DNA from: Lotus japonicus
Lineage: Eukaryota; Streptophyta; Magnoliopsida; Fabales; Fabaceae
NCBI RefSeq assembly: GCF_012489685.1
Contig: NC_080043.1
Coordinates: 16,920,223 to 16,984,222, forward strand
Reading direction: 5' to 3'
DNA length: 64,000 nt
Program-made: the position numbers and the translations under genes
The notes under the pieces: generated by a model
The model's database searches: none
Seen by the model: only the letters and a program-made list of their open reading frames with translations
What the model was told of the DNA's origin: nothing
Shown: positions 1-10,650 of the stretch, in pieces
How the letters are laid out: every line of letters begins with the position of its first letter
Numbering within the stretch: the stretch's first letter is position 1

Positions 1-45
1 TCAAGCCCTCAAGCGGAAAAAAGCGGTGAAACCTAAGAGGTCTAC

Positions 46-85
46 ACTATATCGCGCCGCAATATCCGCTATTTGACAACCCTAT
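46..85. repeat. Copy 1 of a short dispersed GC-rich repeat
   Basis: A short segment containing CCGCTATTTGACAAC lies in the intron at the left edge of the window. Closely related text occurs at 11571-11617 and, inverted, at 62008-62045. The family is not recognised; it may be the end of a transposon. Only sequence similarity supports it. Confidence 0.4.
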
Positions 86-128
86 CTAAGACAAATCACA
101 AGTAAATCATCGTGATAGAAAAATCAAC

Positions 129-1217
129 CTGAGTGAGACCACCAGGGAAAATGCCCTTTTCAGTCATAGTGTCCATCTCATTAAATCCTTCAAGGAGTCT
201 CTCTTGCTTCTTGTAATATTCTGCCACTTTGCGTTGCTTCCCTACAACACAAGCTGTGAGTATATATTGAAGACCAAATTTAATCTAATGCTAAATTCTT
301 TATTTATTTATTTTGGTACAAGGAAAAAAGAATTGGCCATTAATTATGCTTATCTTCAATGAATTCTTGAATAAAAAAAGTACTAAAGAGTGATCTGAAA
401 TGTATCTCATTATAAGGCATTGAGGGCAGGGAGATTCATGTCTGATTCAGTTTTGATACATGGAATCAAGTTTAAATAAGAGGTTCTAACAAGAATGAAA
501 TTTTCTGATTTGAGTAATGGAGTATCTTCAGAAAGAAAAAACGAAAAGACACCATTATCAATTATCATCACTAGATAAAGCACCAATCCCCATCTACTTT
601 TGATTAAACAAATCGAATTATACCAAACTACTTTCGCACCAAAATGCATATTCACAAACAAAGGCTCATCCTTTGAATAGACATTCCACTACAATAAACA
701 ACAAATAAAGATTAAAAACAAATAAAGATTAACAGCACAATTCAACACATCACCCACCACACAGAACAAAAACAGAGACTTACAAGTTTAAACATTCAAG
801 GGAAGAAAAATTAGAAAAAATGATGAAAAATTGTCACATGCAATTTGCAGAACTCAACCACAAAACAAAACTGAACCAACCCATTTCTCAAAATAGAATC
901 TTTAGACATTCAAGTAAAGAAAAAGTGGAAAAACATGATGTATGGTTTACTGGGTTGGTCACTACAATCAATTCAACACAAAGAACAGAGTCTTAGAGTT
1001 AAAACCTTCAAGAAAACAAAAAGAAGAAGAAAAGCTTACTGGGTTTTCGAATTAGGCCATTTAAACACTTATTTTGATGATCAACAGTTTGGTTTGGTAG
1101 ATGAAACTCCTTCACGTTGAGTCTCCATGAAGGGTTTCCTCCACCACCTTGTTCCTCCGGTGTAACAAGAAGTGGTTCCATTCTGCCGTGTCCTCCTCCG
1201 CCACCACTCTCCGCCAT
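129..1217 (-). CDS. Metal tolerance protein (Mn-type cation diffusion facilitator), N-terminal exons only
   Basis: Partial gene running off the left edge. Exon 1 is 1217-1040 (59 codons plus 1 base) and ends at a GTAAGC donor; exon 2 is 241-129 after a TTGTGTTGTAG acceptor and ends at a GTTGAT donor. Frames join exactly (A+GG gives Arg). The 97 residues read [17 protein letters not shown], then [12 protein letters not shown], then [20 protein letters not shown] and NEMDTM. This is the cytosolic N-terminus typical of plant MTP8-11-type CDF proteins, which exchange Mn2+ for H+ in vacuolar, Golgi or prevacuolar membranes. The transmembrane segments and DxxxD metal sites would lie in exons outside the window. 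The start is the first ATG in frame with good family similarity; an upstream in-frame extension to 1295 lacks an ATG-led family match. MTP9/10 seems the closest group, but I would not choose a number from 97 residues. Confidence 0.85.
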
Positions 1218-1574
1218 GTTGCAAGGTTTGGTGATGATGAGTTGTGTTGTTTTGTTTTGGTTCGGTTTGGTTTGAAGTATGTGTATGTGTAACAAACTTC
1301 CCTATAGTCTCCTAGTTATAAGGAGACACGGAAGTGCGAAAAACTCATCAACTAAGACACGTGGTAACGTAAGAATTTCTTTGTGATCTCATTTATCGAT
1401 CTGAATCACTAGAAAATAGTGATTTTATCAGAATCACCAAAGTCAAAAGTTGCTTTCCAATGTATCCAAAAAAAACCAAAGTGAAAAGTTGTATCCAATA
1501 GTACTATTCAATTTAAAACCGTTCGGATTTAATAGTTTTTTTTTTCTTCTTTCGCAGTGAGTATGATTTGTCCC
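1218..1574. other. 5' flank of the MTP gene
   Basis: This stretch holds the 5' leader and promoter of the minus-strand MTP gene. No clear TATA box is visible in the first 150 bases. The rest is AT-rich and uninformative. Confidence 0.4.
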
Positions 1575-1690
1575 CGTATGATAACTCAAGTGGTATAAGC
1601 TGAGGGATATATAGGTTGAGTAGGAAGAGATCCAGGGATTGAATCCTGGCGAGCGTAATTTATCTTTCTAATGTACCTTTTCTTGATACA
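1575..1690 (+). repeat. tRNA-derived SINE-like repeat (family A)
   Basis: The segment begins with a tRNA-like A box (TAACTCAAGTGG), carries a B box-like GGGATTGAATCC, and ends in TATCTTTCTAATGTACC. The copy at 47061-47155 has the same order of parts, including the phrase ATATAGGTTG and a tail TATCTTTTCAATGTACT followed by a short A run. The order tRNA-like head, unique body and shared 3' tail is that of a plant SINE. Target duplications were not resolved. Confidence 0.5.
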
Positions 1691-2432
1691 ATTTTACAGG
1701 GTTAATTAGTCAAACTTTCGAAGTATTAGATAAATAGTAATTTTAATTTATTTAATTTAAATAATTGATGGAACAAATTAACGTAAAAACTAACCGTGTA
1801 CCAAAAAAAAATAACTAACCGTGTAAATTTGTGTAACCTAATTTTTTCATTTTTTGAACTGATTAATAAACGCCCATAAAAGTAAGGCGCACAAGAATCA
1901 CAGGTCATCATCATGGCAAGGTGAACAAGAATCACAGCCACAGGTCATCATCATGGCTGTTTTGCATATATAGGTCACACGAGAAATTTAACGTTTAAAG
2001 AGATCAATGGATACACACCCAAATTTTACACTGTCATCCAATCACATAATGTCACATAAGACTAAGTGGTTACAAATCTTTTTAATTTTAATTAGTAAAT
2101 TAATAAATTGCTGATGTGGCGAAAAACAATTTGGTGTATGTGTAAAAAAAGTTTACACTGTCAGTGTACCTCCCTTTTTCTCTTACTCTATATGACGAGA
2201 CTAGTCAGTTAAAGAGTGGTCAATTTTAGCATCACTTTTGATCCCTTTAAAGTGTTTTTATCGCTTTTAGTCACTTTTATTCCCCTTCTTCTACTTCCAA
2301 CTTCTTTATCCTCCTCCTTGCCGCAACATAGAACAAAACAAAGCAACCCAAAACCCTATTTCCCCAAACAAACAAAAAATTATCATACCCTAAATCCAAT
2401 TTTAGAGGTAATATATTGTCTCTCATAAATTC

Positions 2433-2535
2433 TCATGTCGGCTCCAACACATAAGGGTTGGGTGGGATGAAGGGTCCAGGGTTCAAATCCTGAGGAGGGA
2501 CTAATTTACTAACAACTAACATTTGCCTATAAAAA
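2433..2535 (+). repeat. tRNA-derived SINE-like repeat (B box copy)
   Basis: A B box-like GGTTCAAATCC lies downstream of GGGTTGGGTGGGATG, comparable to the 1575 and 47061 copies but with a different tail ending in AACATTTGCCTATAAAAA. It is probably a related SINE. It is not a functional tRNA gene, because no cloverleaf can be drawn. Confidence 0.4.
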
Positions 2536-4986
2536 AACAATATTCATTCAACCTACAGATCTGCACAACTCGAAATCAAGATCATGCGATTTCCAAATTC
2601 ATTTAAAAACTCCAAACATGAAACAAAGTCTAACATCTCGCACTCTCACCGTTCAGGTAATAACCTCGCACTCGATGCTTTAATGCTAGTGTCCTGAATA
2701 TGATAAGTACATATGTATATATAGGTGTGGCATGTGAAGCCACGATTTATGCATAGACGAACGATCGGTGAATCGATGAGGGCAACACTGACAATAAGTA
2801 CCAAGAACATGGTCGTCACAACCCAATAAGAACTCAAAACCTGAGAGAGCGGTAATTTGATCAACTTTCTTGACAATGAGGAGCATTGTCTTAGAGTGAT
2901 CGTAACTTGAGTCGAGTCGAAAGACTGAGACTCTGATGACTCATATCTCATGGCCCTGAGTATTGAGAGGGGAAATACACTCTCATAACTCAGCACTATG
3001 TTTGATTAATGGAGCACAATGACATGTTCGCTATGTTCTGAAGACATAATTAAAGTCGATTTGAACGTACGAACAACCGACACAACTTGTCACTACGCCT
3101 AATTGATTAGGTCATTATTCATCAATGGTAACTAACTCTAACCAGCCTTAAACTCACTCAAACCACCTCTATAATAGGCTAGCTCATGATTAACCATCAC
3201 ATCAGCCTTAATCATCAAACTAAACCAATGCATGAAACTCTATTGGTGGTGCAAAAAGCGTGAGAGCAAAGCTTGATTTTGAAGATTAATCACCCTTCAG
3301 GCTATAAAATGGCACCCTCTAAAGCCCTTGGACACCCAGAAACCGAGCTTGAAGGTCAGAAACAAGAGAAGTAAAGAGGATAACCCTTAACTCTCTCAAG
3401 CCCGAGCCATCATCATCACCATTTCTCTTCTTCAATTCTTCCTTTTCTTCGAGAGTTTCCGAGTAATTATTCCTCCATTGAGTCACTGGGAGGTACAAGA
3501 GTCGATCTGAGTTGGTTTGGTGAAGTTATGGGCAAGAAAAATGGGAAAACGATGAAGGTTTAAAGATTCTAGCGACTTGGTGCGACATGCAACTCCGCTT
3601 TTTGGCTGCCTCCGACCACTTCAACGCCACCAACCACCAGTATTCTCTTCCTCTCAGCAAGGAGAACAAGGCCCAGTACCCAGAAGTGCTCCAGCGAGCC
3701 AACCACCACGCACCATCAACTTCATCTTCTCCAACGAACCTTCGATTGTATGATTCCAAGACTTGTTTTTCTTTGTGTTTTTCAATTCTAAATCCACCCT
3801 TATGCTTATTAAGACGATTTTAGGAATAATTTGTGTAGTTTTAAGCATTGAAAGCTTAGGAACCGAGAATGACATGCTTGGGCTTTATTACTCGAGTTTC
3901 AAAATAACCAATTGAGAGATAAAATGATTAATAATTCAAGTATACAAGTTAAATAAGTGCCAAAGACAACAAACAAAAATTCGTAAAAATGAAACTTGCC
4001 AATATCTTCTGTTGTTCTAGTAGGTGTTCCACAATTATGTGCCGCTCATAGGAAGCCTTGGAGACAGTTGCAATGATCCTACTCAACATTCCTCTTATGT
4101 CCACAATAAAACAAGAAATGCTACATTATGTCCTTAAAGATACTCACTATCTTTCTCATTTCAAACATAAAGAATTCAAACCAAATTGCACAAGGGAAAG
4201 TCGGACACTCTCACCTATTATTGGCTCATCAATTCAAGTAATTCTCCTCTATTTTTTAGGTCTCTAAACCGTAACATTCATTCACCAAAGCATCACAAGT
4301 TTTCTAATTTTCCTAAACTCCCTAGACACGCTCTCTAGGCCTTATTCTTCTCTCTCAACCTTACCAAGAATCTAAATTTTGAAACACGTGCTTTCCTACT
4401 CTATTTCCATGCCCTTATTACAACCAAGAATACATCATCTTCCCTTCCAAGAAGATCAAAACCGAGGCTATCTCAAGGATTTTCTTAAAAAAGTCCATCT
4501 AAATAAAAGGTAAGAGTAATCATATTCCTCTTTTTTTTTTCAACACCAATAACATTTTCGTTTCAAATACACACATAAAAGAGCATATGTACGTTTTTCC
4601 AATGCAGCAAAAAAAAAAGAGCATATGTACACTCTATCGCAAAAGTAATAAGACAAAAGACATAGGTATTGAACCTAAAGGACTAAAACATGAACATCTA
4701 ATTTCATAGGAGAGAGCATTGTCTAAGAAATCAAGTAGTTGTTTGGTTTTGGCCATGCAAAGTAATAATAACAATAATAATAACTAAAAACAGATGGGAG
4801 AATTGATCAAATCGAATCATATCCCTCGAATTTATATATTATACCAATGAATTTTATGTAAGCCAACTATGTTCTTTAAAGTGTCAATAAGCCGTTAGGA
4901 TATATCAACTACCTATTCCACCAAAGACACTGCCTACTTGCAACTGTCATGCATGTATGATTACTTGAATATGGGTGAAGATCAGA
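2536..4986. other. Intergenic DNA with an LTR-like or promoter-like segment
   Basis: No gene is supported. A TATA-like CTATAAAAT at about 3302 is followed by a CT-rich leader (3400-3480). At 3587-3740 a short ATG-led frame reads MQLRFLAASDHFNATNHQYS and then breaks: the natural continuation is in another frame after about 3710. This could be the start of a decayed gene or of a retroelement LTR and leader. I do not recognise the protein. From 3830 to 4980 I see only AT-rich sequence. Confidence 0.3.
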
Positions 4987-5149
4987 CACTACAACAAATA
5001 TAACTTTTAGCGACAATTTAATGGTGTCAATTGCATTATTGTCAGCATTTTATGTGCAAAGTATCAAATGTTTTGATGATTAGTCGATTATAAGTTCAAG
5101 TATACCGACCATTATTGGCACCACTAAAGTTTCACTCGCGGGACCTGCT
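4987..5149. repeat. CACTA-type terminus interrupted by another CACTA element
   Basis: The segment begins CACTACAACAAATATAACTT and soon reads TTTTAGCGACAA, like a CACTA terminal inverted repeat with its subterminal TAGCGAC motif. The same 15-base start, CACTACAACAAATAT, occurs at 48532. The segment stops at the GCT target site of the CACTA element that begins at 5150, which suggests a nested insertion. No matching right end was found. Confidence 0.4.
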
Positions 5150-7593
5150 CACTACTTAACAAAAGCAAATTAGCGAGGGACAAAATCCGTCGCTAAACAA
5201 GGAAAATTCCGTCGCTAAACAAGGAAAATTCCGTCGCTAAAAATTTAGCGATAGCGACGGAACTCCATCCGCCGTGCAAAGTGGCGCCGTTAAATATTTA
5301 CCGACGGAATCTAAATCCGTCGCTGTCGGCGACGGAATATTTCCGTCGCTGGTTTATATAATTCCGTCGCTAACTTGTTTGCCGTATTAGCCCTCTTTCC
5401 GTCGCTATTTGCGACGGCACAGTCCATCGCTATTAGCGAGGGAGAATGATAGTCCGTAGCTATTTCAGACGGAACAGACAGTCCGTCGCTAATTGCGACG
5501 GAGGTTTCCGTCGCTAACGGCCTAACATTTTTATTTCCATTACTTTGCTAATTCCCTCGCTAAATCCCAAAACTAAGCTCATCACTAGAACACAAAATCA
5601 CCCCTCAACTACAAGAAATACTTCAGTACATGAGATTGCAGCAAATACCATTTTCGAGACATGTTATCATGGATTGGCTTGTGATTTTGCTGGATTAAGT
5701 GCATCACTTTGGGAAAAGTTTCCATTTGAATAAAAAAGATTATGAACAAAGGGGTATATACTATATACCAATAACAGATGGCTAAATGAGAAGAGAGGTT
5801 TAATGATATGCATATGGCAGATTTTGACAAATTAAACATACTGGATGTTCAAAGAAATTCTTCAGTACCTTGTATGTGAGATAGCTTTTAATTTGTCAAA
5901 TAGACAATAGACACCACATGATATGGCAAGGAATGCAACATACTGGATTTTTTCTCCTTTGCAACCGACAAACTATTCCTGCAAATCAATTTTGAAAAAG
6001 GAACATCTCATTAAAGAGCTTAGGGAATAAATAGTAAACTTGAAGGTGACTGGGGGGAACTTGTAACAATAGAACAAAAATATGAAAATAGCTTTGCACA
6101 ATGTCTATGAAGAAAAAAGAAAAAACAGTGTAGAAAATAAATAAAAGGGAAAGACAAAGGACAAAAGTGCTTACACAGAGTATATTGAGAAGAGAAACTT
6201 AGAGAAAATTATTGATGAGCTTCCCCCACTGTATTTAGGGCCTTCAAATCTAAAATAACATGACCCAATTATCAAGGGAATCAAAACCATAGAAAGAAAT
6301 TATGTTCAAGTGAGTTTAAAGCTAATCCAAGCATGTTTGTGTTTACTTCTAACACATTCATTTACCAAGGGAATCAAAACCATAGAAAGAAATTGGCATT
6401 GAAACTTGGATTATTTTGTTATATGCATAGTTGCATACTAGCCAAGCATTCTAACAAAGGACAGCTAAAAAGAAAAGTTCATCTGTAAAAGAAATAGAAG
6501 TTTCCATCTCAATAGGTAGCAGATTAGTATAAAATCATGAATTCAATTCACGGTTGGAAAGGGACATCAGAACTATGCTACTAATGGTCAGATTATATGC
6601 TCCAGAGTATATGAAGAGAAGTTTAAGAAATCACTTCAAAGTCTGACAAATCTAAAATCATAATACCCAATACAAGTGTACATGTATATGAAGTGGAGAA
6701 AACATGGTTAATACATTAAACCTACAACTTGTGAATTAAAAAATAGAACTATGATGAAAGATCACCTAAAGAAGGTTGTCAATAGCTCTATGTACAAATT
6801 GTACCAAATTCAGAATTACATTCAAGTAACAAGAATTAACAAGAGATCACTAACATAACAAAATCTAAAGAGTATTGATGGTGGCTAAGAATTAACCAAA
6901 AAAATGAAATCTACACGGTCATATAATGACAGTCCAACAAGAAAGAGCAGACACACATTCAAAACTAAAAGCTCTGGAGAAAGTCAAGACAACATATCAT
7001 TAAGTGGCTAGTGTTAGATATTGGCCAGCAGAGAAAATAAATGGTAAGTACCTTGAGAGATTGAAGTAAGGATTGAAAGTTGGAAACGGAGAAGCAGAGA
7101 TGGTGGCCGAACACGCGAACGGAAGGTGAGATGAGGTGGAGATCGAGACGAGAGGAGGGAAGGCGCAGCCACACAAACAACTTCACGCGAACGGTGGAGT
7201 AGGAGCGCCGGCAAGGACAACGGCGGCGCCCATGAGAGAGAGTGTGAGAGTTGACAGGAAGTTTCTGAGTGTGTTAGGGTTTTTTCTGAGAGAGCATGAG
7301 TAAATACAGTAGATTGTTTTAGTGTTTGGACTTGAAATTGAAACATTTTAACCAGCTAGTGTTTGTATAGTAAAAATTATATATCTCAAAACTTATTAGA
7401 ACAAATGTAAGCTAGTTCAAATGGTTAAAAGTTTCTCTTTTAGAAACAACAACGAGGTTGCTTTTCCGTCGCTAATTTATAAAACAACACTTTTAGTTCC
7501 AAAACCATGCACCCGTCCCATTCCGTCGCAATTAGCGAGGGAAAACATTTCCCTCGCTAAAATCCCTCGGTAAATTGCATTTTTTTAGTAGTG
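5150..7593. mobile_element. Non-autonomous CACTA (En/Spm-like) DNA transposon, 2.44 kb
   Basis: The left end reads CACTACTTAACAAAAGCA, then TTAGCGAGGGA. The right end, read inward on the other strand, is CACTACTAAAAAAATGCA and then TTTTAGCGAGGGA. Both ends are flanked by the 3-bp direct repeat GCT (5147-5149 and 7594-7596), the target size of this superfamily. Subterminal regions are crowded with CCGTCGCTAA, TTAGCGAGGG and GCGACGGA in both orientations (about 5160-5550 and 7450-7580); in En/Spm such arrays bind the element's own TNPA-like protein. No transposase frame is present, so movement would need a helper in trans. The middle contains an exon-like segment at 7052-7300. Confidence 0.85.
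7052..7300 (-). other. Exon-like segment inside the CACTA element (possible captured 5' exon)
   Basis: On the minus strand this GC-richer block (CT-rich leader, Ser/Pro/Leu-rich frame, ATG at 7233) ends at 7052 with a good donor (CTCAAG then GTACTT). Its composition differs from the AT-rich body of the element, which is what a transduplicated host first exon looks like. The ATG at 7233 yields only about 16 codons before a stop, so it is not an intact coding exon. The parent gene is not recognised. Confidence 0.35.
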
Positions 7594-7742
7594 GCTGTTT
7601 CCCTCAATTTTTTCCCACGAAATCATTCCTCTTTCTCACCCTCACTCTTTCCCCCTCCTCGTCGCCCTCACTCTTCTTCCTCTCAACGTCTATTTCCTTC
7701 TAATATCGACGATGGCGACGTCATCCGTGTTTTTATGATATC

Positions 7743-7950
7743 GAGTGTGAGTAAGTCATACATTGGAATAATTAAAATATGTTGAGCACTTTATAAGTGA
7801 GAGGACCCATACACTCAATGTCTTAAGGTTTTGGGTGAAAGATGTGGTGTCAAATCCACTTGTGTTTTTCTTTTTCGCCTAGTGTGATGATCTCTCTGAG
7901 TTTTATTCCTCTCGCGGTCCAATAGTTGTATCAGAGCCGATGATGGGCTC
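7743..7950 (+). repeat. TRIM-like LTR fragment with primer-binding site
   Basis: TGTGAGTAAGTCATACATTG is followed by TTTATAAGTGAGAGGACCCA and, at about 7929, TTGTATCAGAGCC, one base different from the initiator-Met tRNA primer site TGGTATCAGAGC. The order LTR then PBS with nothing coding after it fits a terminal-repeat retrotransposon in miniature. Its LTR start resembles the fragment at 54895. Confidence 0.45.
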
Positions 7951-8258
7951 TCAAGATGATGTCAAGATCATGAGGAAGGAGATGAAAATAATGATATGAT
8001 TTTTTATTTGATTTTTTTAAATTAATTTTTTTCAATGCATGGACTAAATTGATAATGTCAGAGACCAAATTGAAACCCACGTGACACATAACGTGACACC
8101 GTGGACTTTTCCGCCCCAGAGACTAACGAGAAAGATGCAAGAGGACGAAGGTGACCGGCGATTACAACCTCAAGGGCATTTTGAGAAATTTCTAAAGTTC
8201 AGGATGAAAATGACCGACGCCTACAACTTCAGGGACTATTTAAACGATTCACTTTAAA

Positions 8259-8481
8259 CTAGTGTTTTTTTCTCATGCGTTGCACGGAAAATATATCTAT
8301 TGTATTTGATATATCAATTAATCATGAATGTGATTATGCGTGTTTGTTTAAATCTTAAATAATTAGGGCAAATCTTTTAAAATTCGGTTTCAAGATCTGC
8401 TTTAGAATTAGGAAACACGTGTCAACAAAAGATAAATTATCTAATTCTTTTATAATATATATTAATATATAGAGGAGGAGA
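8259..8481 (-). mobile_element. Short non-autonomous Helitron (minus strand)
   Basis: On the minus strand the 3' end is a GC hairpin region (CCGTGCAACGCATGAG) about 10 bases before CACTAG, followed by T, as expected for a Helitron ending in CTAG inserted between A and T. The proposed 5' end is A, then TCTCCTCCTCTATATATTAA, similar to other plant Helitron 5' ends. The 3' hairpin is imperfect and the 5' end is a best guess. Confidence 0.5.
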
Positions 8482-8768
8482 TCACTGATGCAATATTTTA
8501 GATAATTAGGAAAAATCTTTAAATTTTAATGGATTATAATCTCAACATTACATGTTTTTTTTATATTGTGGATCATGAGAAAGAATAAAAGGAGAAATCA
8601 CGGGATTCCTGTAAATATGTAGTAAATTAGACTTGAGACTTTTCCTAATTCAAAGAGATAATAAAAACGGTTTCAAGATTTGTTTTGGAAATAAATTTAG
8701 TAAGGAGTAATCTAGGTAAATCTTAGATAATTAGGGAAAATCTTTTAAAATTCGGTTTCAAGATAAAA
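8482..8768. other. Helitron-related flanking DNA
   Basis: The phrase AATCTTTTAAAATTCGGTTT occurs both inside the small Helitron (about 8371) and again here (about 8739), and CGGTTTCAAGAT occurs a third time near 8666. The stretch is therefore probably part of an older, related Helitron into or beside which others inserted. It has no coding content. Confidence 0.4.
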
Positions 8769-10120
8769 TCTATAAACACTACAAAGGGAGAACTTTCTTG
8801 CTACTGTTCACTAAGAGAAATTTATAGCATGTGTGTTGGTGCACCATAAGGTCATGATTTGGGGTACTTTTTGGCCCTTTACATTGTTTTTCCTATTACA
8901 GATATACTTTTCATAGTTTGTTTATGTAAAAATTGTACCTTTTTGTCAGCTTTCTTGCGTTTGCAGTCATTAGGTAGAAAAAAAATCTGTAATTTTTATT
9001 ATTTAAATTCTGAGTAGGAAAAGATTGCATATTAAATTTCTTTATGATATAATTTGGGTTAAGTAATAGCTCATTAGGGAACAGAGTTGTAAAACAAATT
9101 ATTATTTAAAGAAGTAATTTTTATTTGATAATCGAGTCATTTGTTTACAGGAGGAAATTAAATACATTTAGTCAAATTTTAAAAATAATTAATAGTTATA
9201 ATTAGGTAATTAAATTATTAAGTTTAGGTTTGGAATAAGATTTAAAATAGGGTTAAGTCTTATTCTATTGTTCAAAACACGATCCAAATTAGGTTTCCCC
9301 TTTTCTTATCTTCCGTAAAAAAATCAACTCCTTTGTTCTTCACCTGTGTCTTCAATTTGAATTCTGTATTGTTTTTTTTTTTGATAGTATTCATCGATTG
9401 TCATGGAAATCACTCATCGTGAGGTGTGGTGGTACATAATTTGTTTTGATTTTGATTATCGAAATTTGTTTTATCAATCATCGATTACCATGGAGATGAC
9501 TCATTATGTTATTAGATATTTCAATTTACATATTATATTGAGTTTTAATTTAATTTGGGTCTTTATGTTTTTATTTCTAAACTTTTTTCTCATATATGAA
9601 TTATTATATATAATTAATAGTTAACGCTTTGTAATAACAAAATGAAGTAAATTCATTTTTTTAGTGAATAAAAATTTTAATAATAAATAGTCAAACAATT
9701 TTTAAAAATTATATTCATATTTAGTTCATTTAACACAAAAAAAGCAATATTTGTTCGAAATAGTTATGCATTGTGTAACAATGTTTTCATTTAATGTGTG
9801 TGCATCATTACTATCAGTTTTCTTTATAAAATCACTCAATTCAGTTTTAACTCACTAGTAGTAGGAGGTATCTTATATGTTGTATTGTTTATTCATATAT
9901 GAAAATGATTAACAATTAGATGTTAAAAAACATAAACATTAAATGGAATATGATATCTTGAGAATTAAAGTGACTTATATAATAATCAATGCATTACAAT
10001 TATTAATCAACTATAAACTATTTTTAATACATCGAAAAATAACTAAATATAAAATATAATCTAATACATATTTTTTTATTAAAATAATTGCGACCGTGCA
10101 GCGCACGGGTAACAACCTAG
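8769..10120 (+). mobile_element. Helitron, non-autonomous, about 1.35 kb
   Basis: The 3' terminus is strong: the hairpin ACCGTGC-AGC-GCACGGGT at about 10093-10110 is followed by AACAACCTAG and then T. The proposed 5' end TCTATAAACACTACAAAGGG follows an A, giving the A/T insertion site expected for Helitrons. The body is AT-rich and lacks Rep/helicase coding, so any movement would need a helper. Its 3' end lies 530 bases upstream of the DCN1-like start codon. Confidence 0.55.
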
Positions 10121-10650
10121 TAATACAACATAAGAGAATCTATAAAAAAAAACAACCTAAATCCTAATCAAATCTAAAATTTAAAAATGTATTTTTGTAT
10201 GAGAATTAACCTGATAATGACACGTGAATTTTTTTTATGAGAATTAACGTGAGAATGACACATCACTAAATCAGCATGATGAAAGTTTTTCTTTTCTAAT
10301 ATATATTTGATTTGATTTGATTGATATTTGATTGATTCCTCAGCCAAATCTATCCTTGAGTCTTGAAGGTATTTGTAATTACCAATTAAACCCCAATAAT
10401 ATGATGAGTTAGTTTTGCATGGATGAAATAGAAAATTTGCCAATTTGTTCTTCTTTTCCGATTTCTTCTCGAAAGTAAGTAGGGTCCACTTCACAGTGTG
10501 TACCAAAACCATAAGGCATCATTCTGCAGCTCACAATTCCATTCGGAAGCAAAATTCAATTCAATCAACCAAAAACCCTAATTTCCTTTCCCTTCCTCTC
10601 CTTCCAATCCTAGATCTTCAACTCCTCTAGGGTTTTCCCATCCTCTAACC
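10121..10650 (+). promoter_or_regulatory. Promoter and 5' leader of the DCN1-like gene
   Basis: This is the only space between the Helitron end and the start codon, so it must contain the core promoter. The last 120 bases are pyrimidine-rich (AACCCTAATTTCC, CCTTCCTCTCC), typical of a plant 5' leader. No confident TATA box is seen; AATATATATTTGA at about 10297 is a weak candidate. Confidence 0.4.

Noticed and set aside
1575..1690. A functional tRNA gene
   Set aside because: Only A and B box-like motifs are present; no acceptor stem or cloverleaf can be drawn, and a second copy with the same non-tRNA tail shows it is a SINE.
3587..3823. A gene beginning MQLRFLAASDHFNATNHQYS
   Set aside because: The frame breaks after about 45 codons, there is no splice partner and no family is recognised; kept only as a note in the intergenic entry.
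5160..5550. CRISPR-like array of CCGTCGCTAA repeats
   Set aside because: The repeats are short, in both orientations and unevenly spaced in a plant genome; they are the subterminal repeats of a CACTA transposon.
4987..7593. A single CACTA element from the outer CACTACAAC end to the right end at 7593
   Set aside because: The terminal sequences do not match each other and the flanks AGA and GCT differ, whereas 5150-7593 has matching ends and a GCT duplication.
7594..7785. A short gene reading MAVSLNFFPRNHSS just after the CACTA element
   Set aside because: It has no ATG start (GTG at the element border), and no splice partner or family match was found; the Ser/Pro-rich frame may come from CT-rich DNA.
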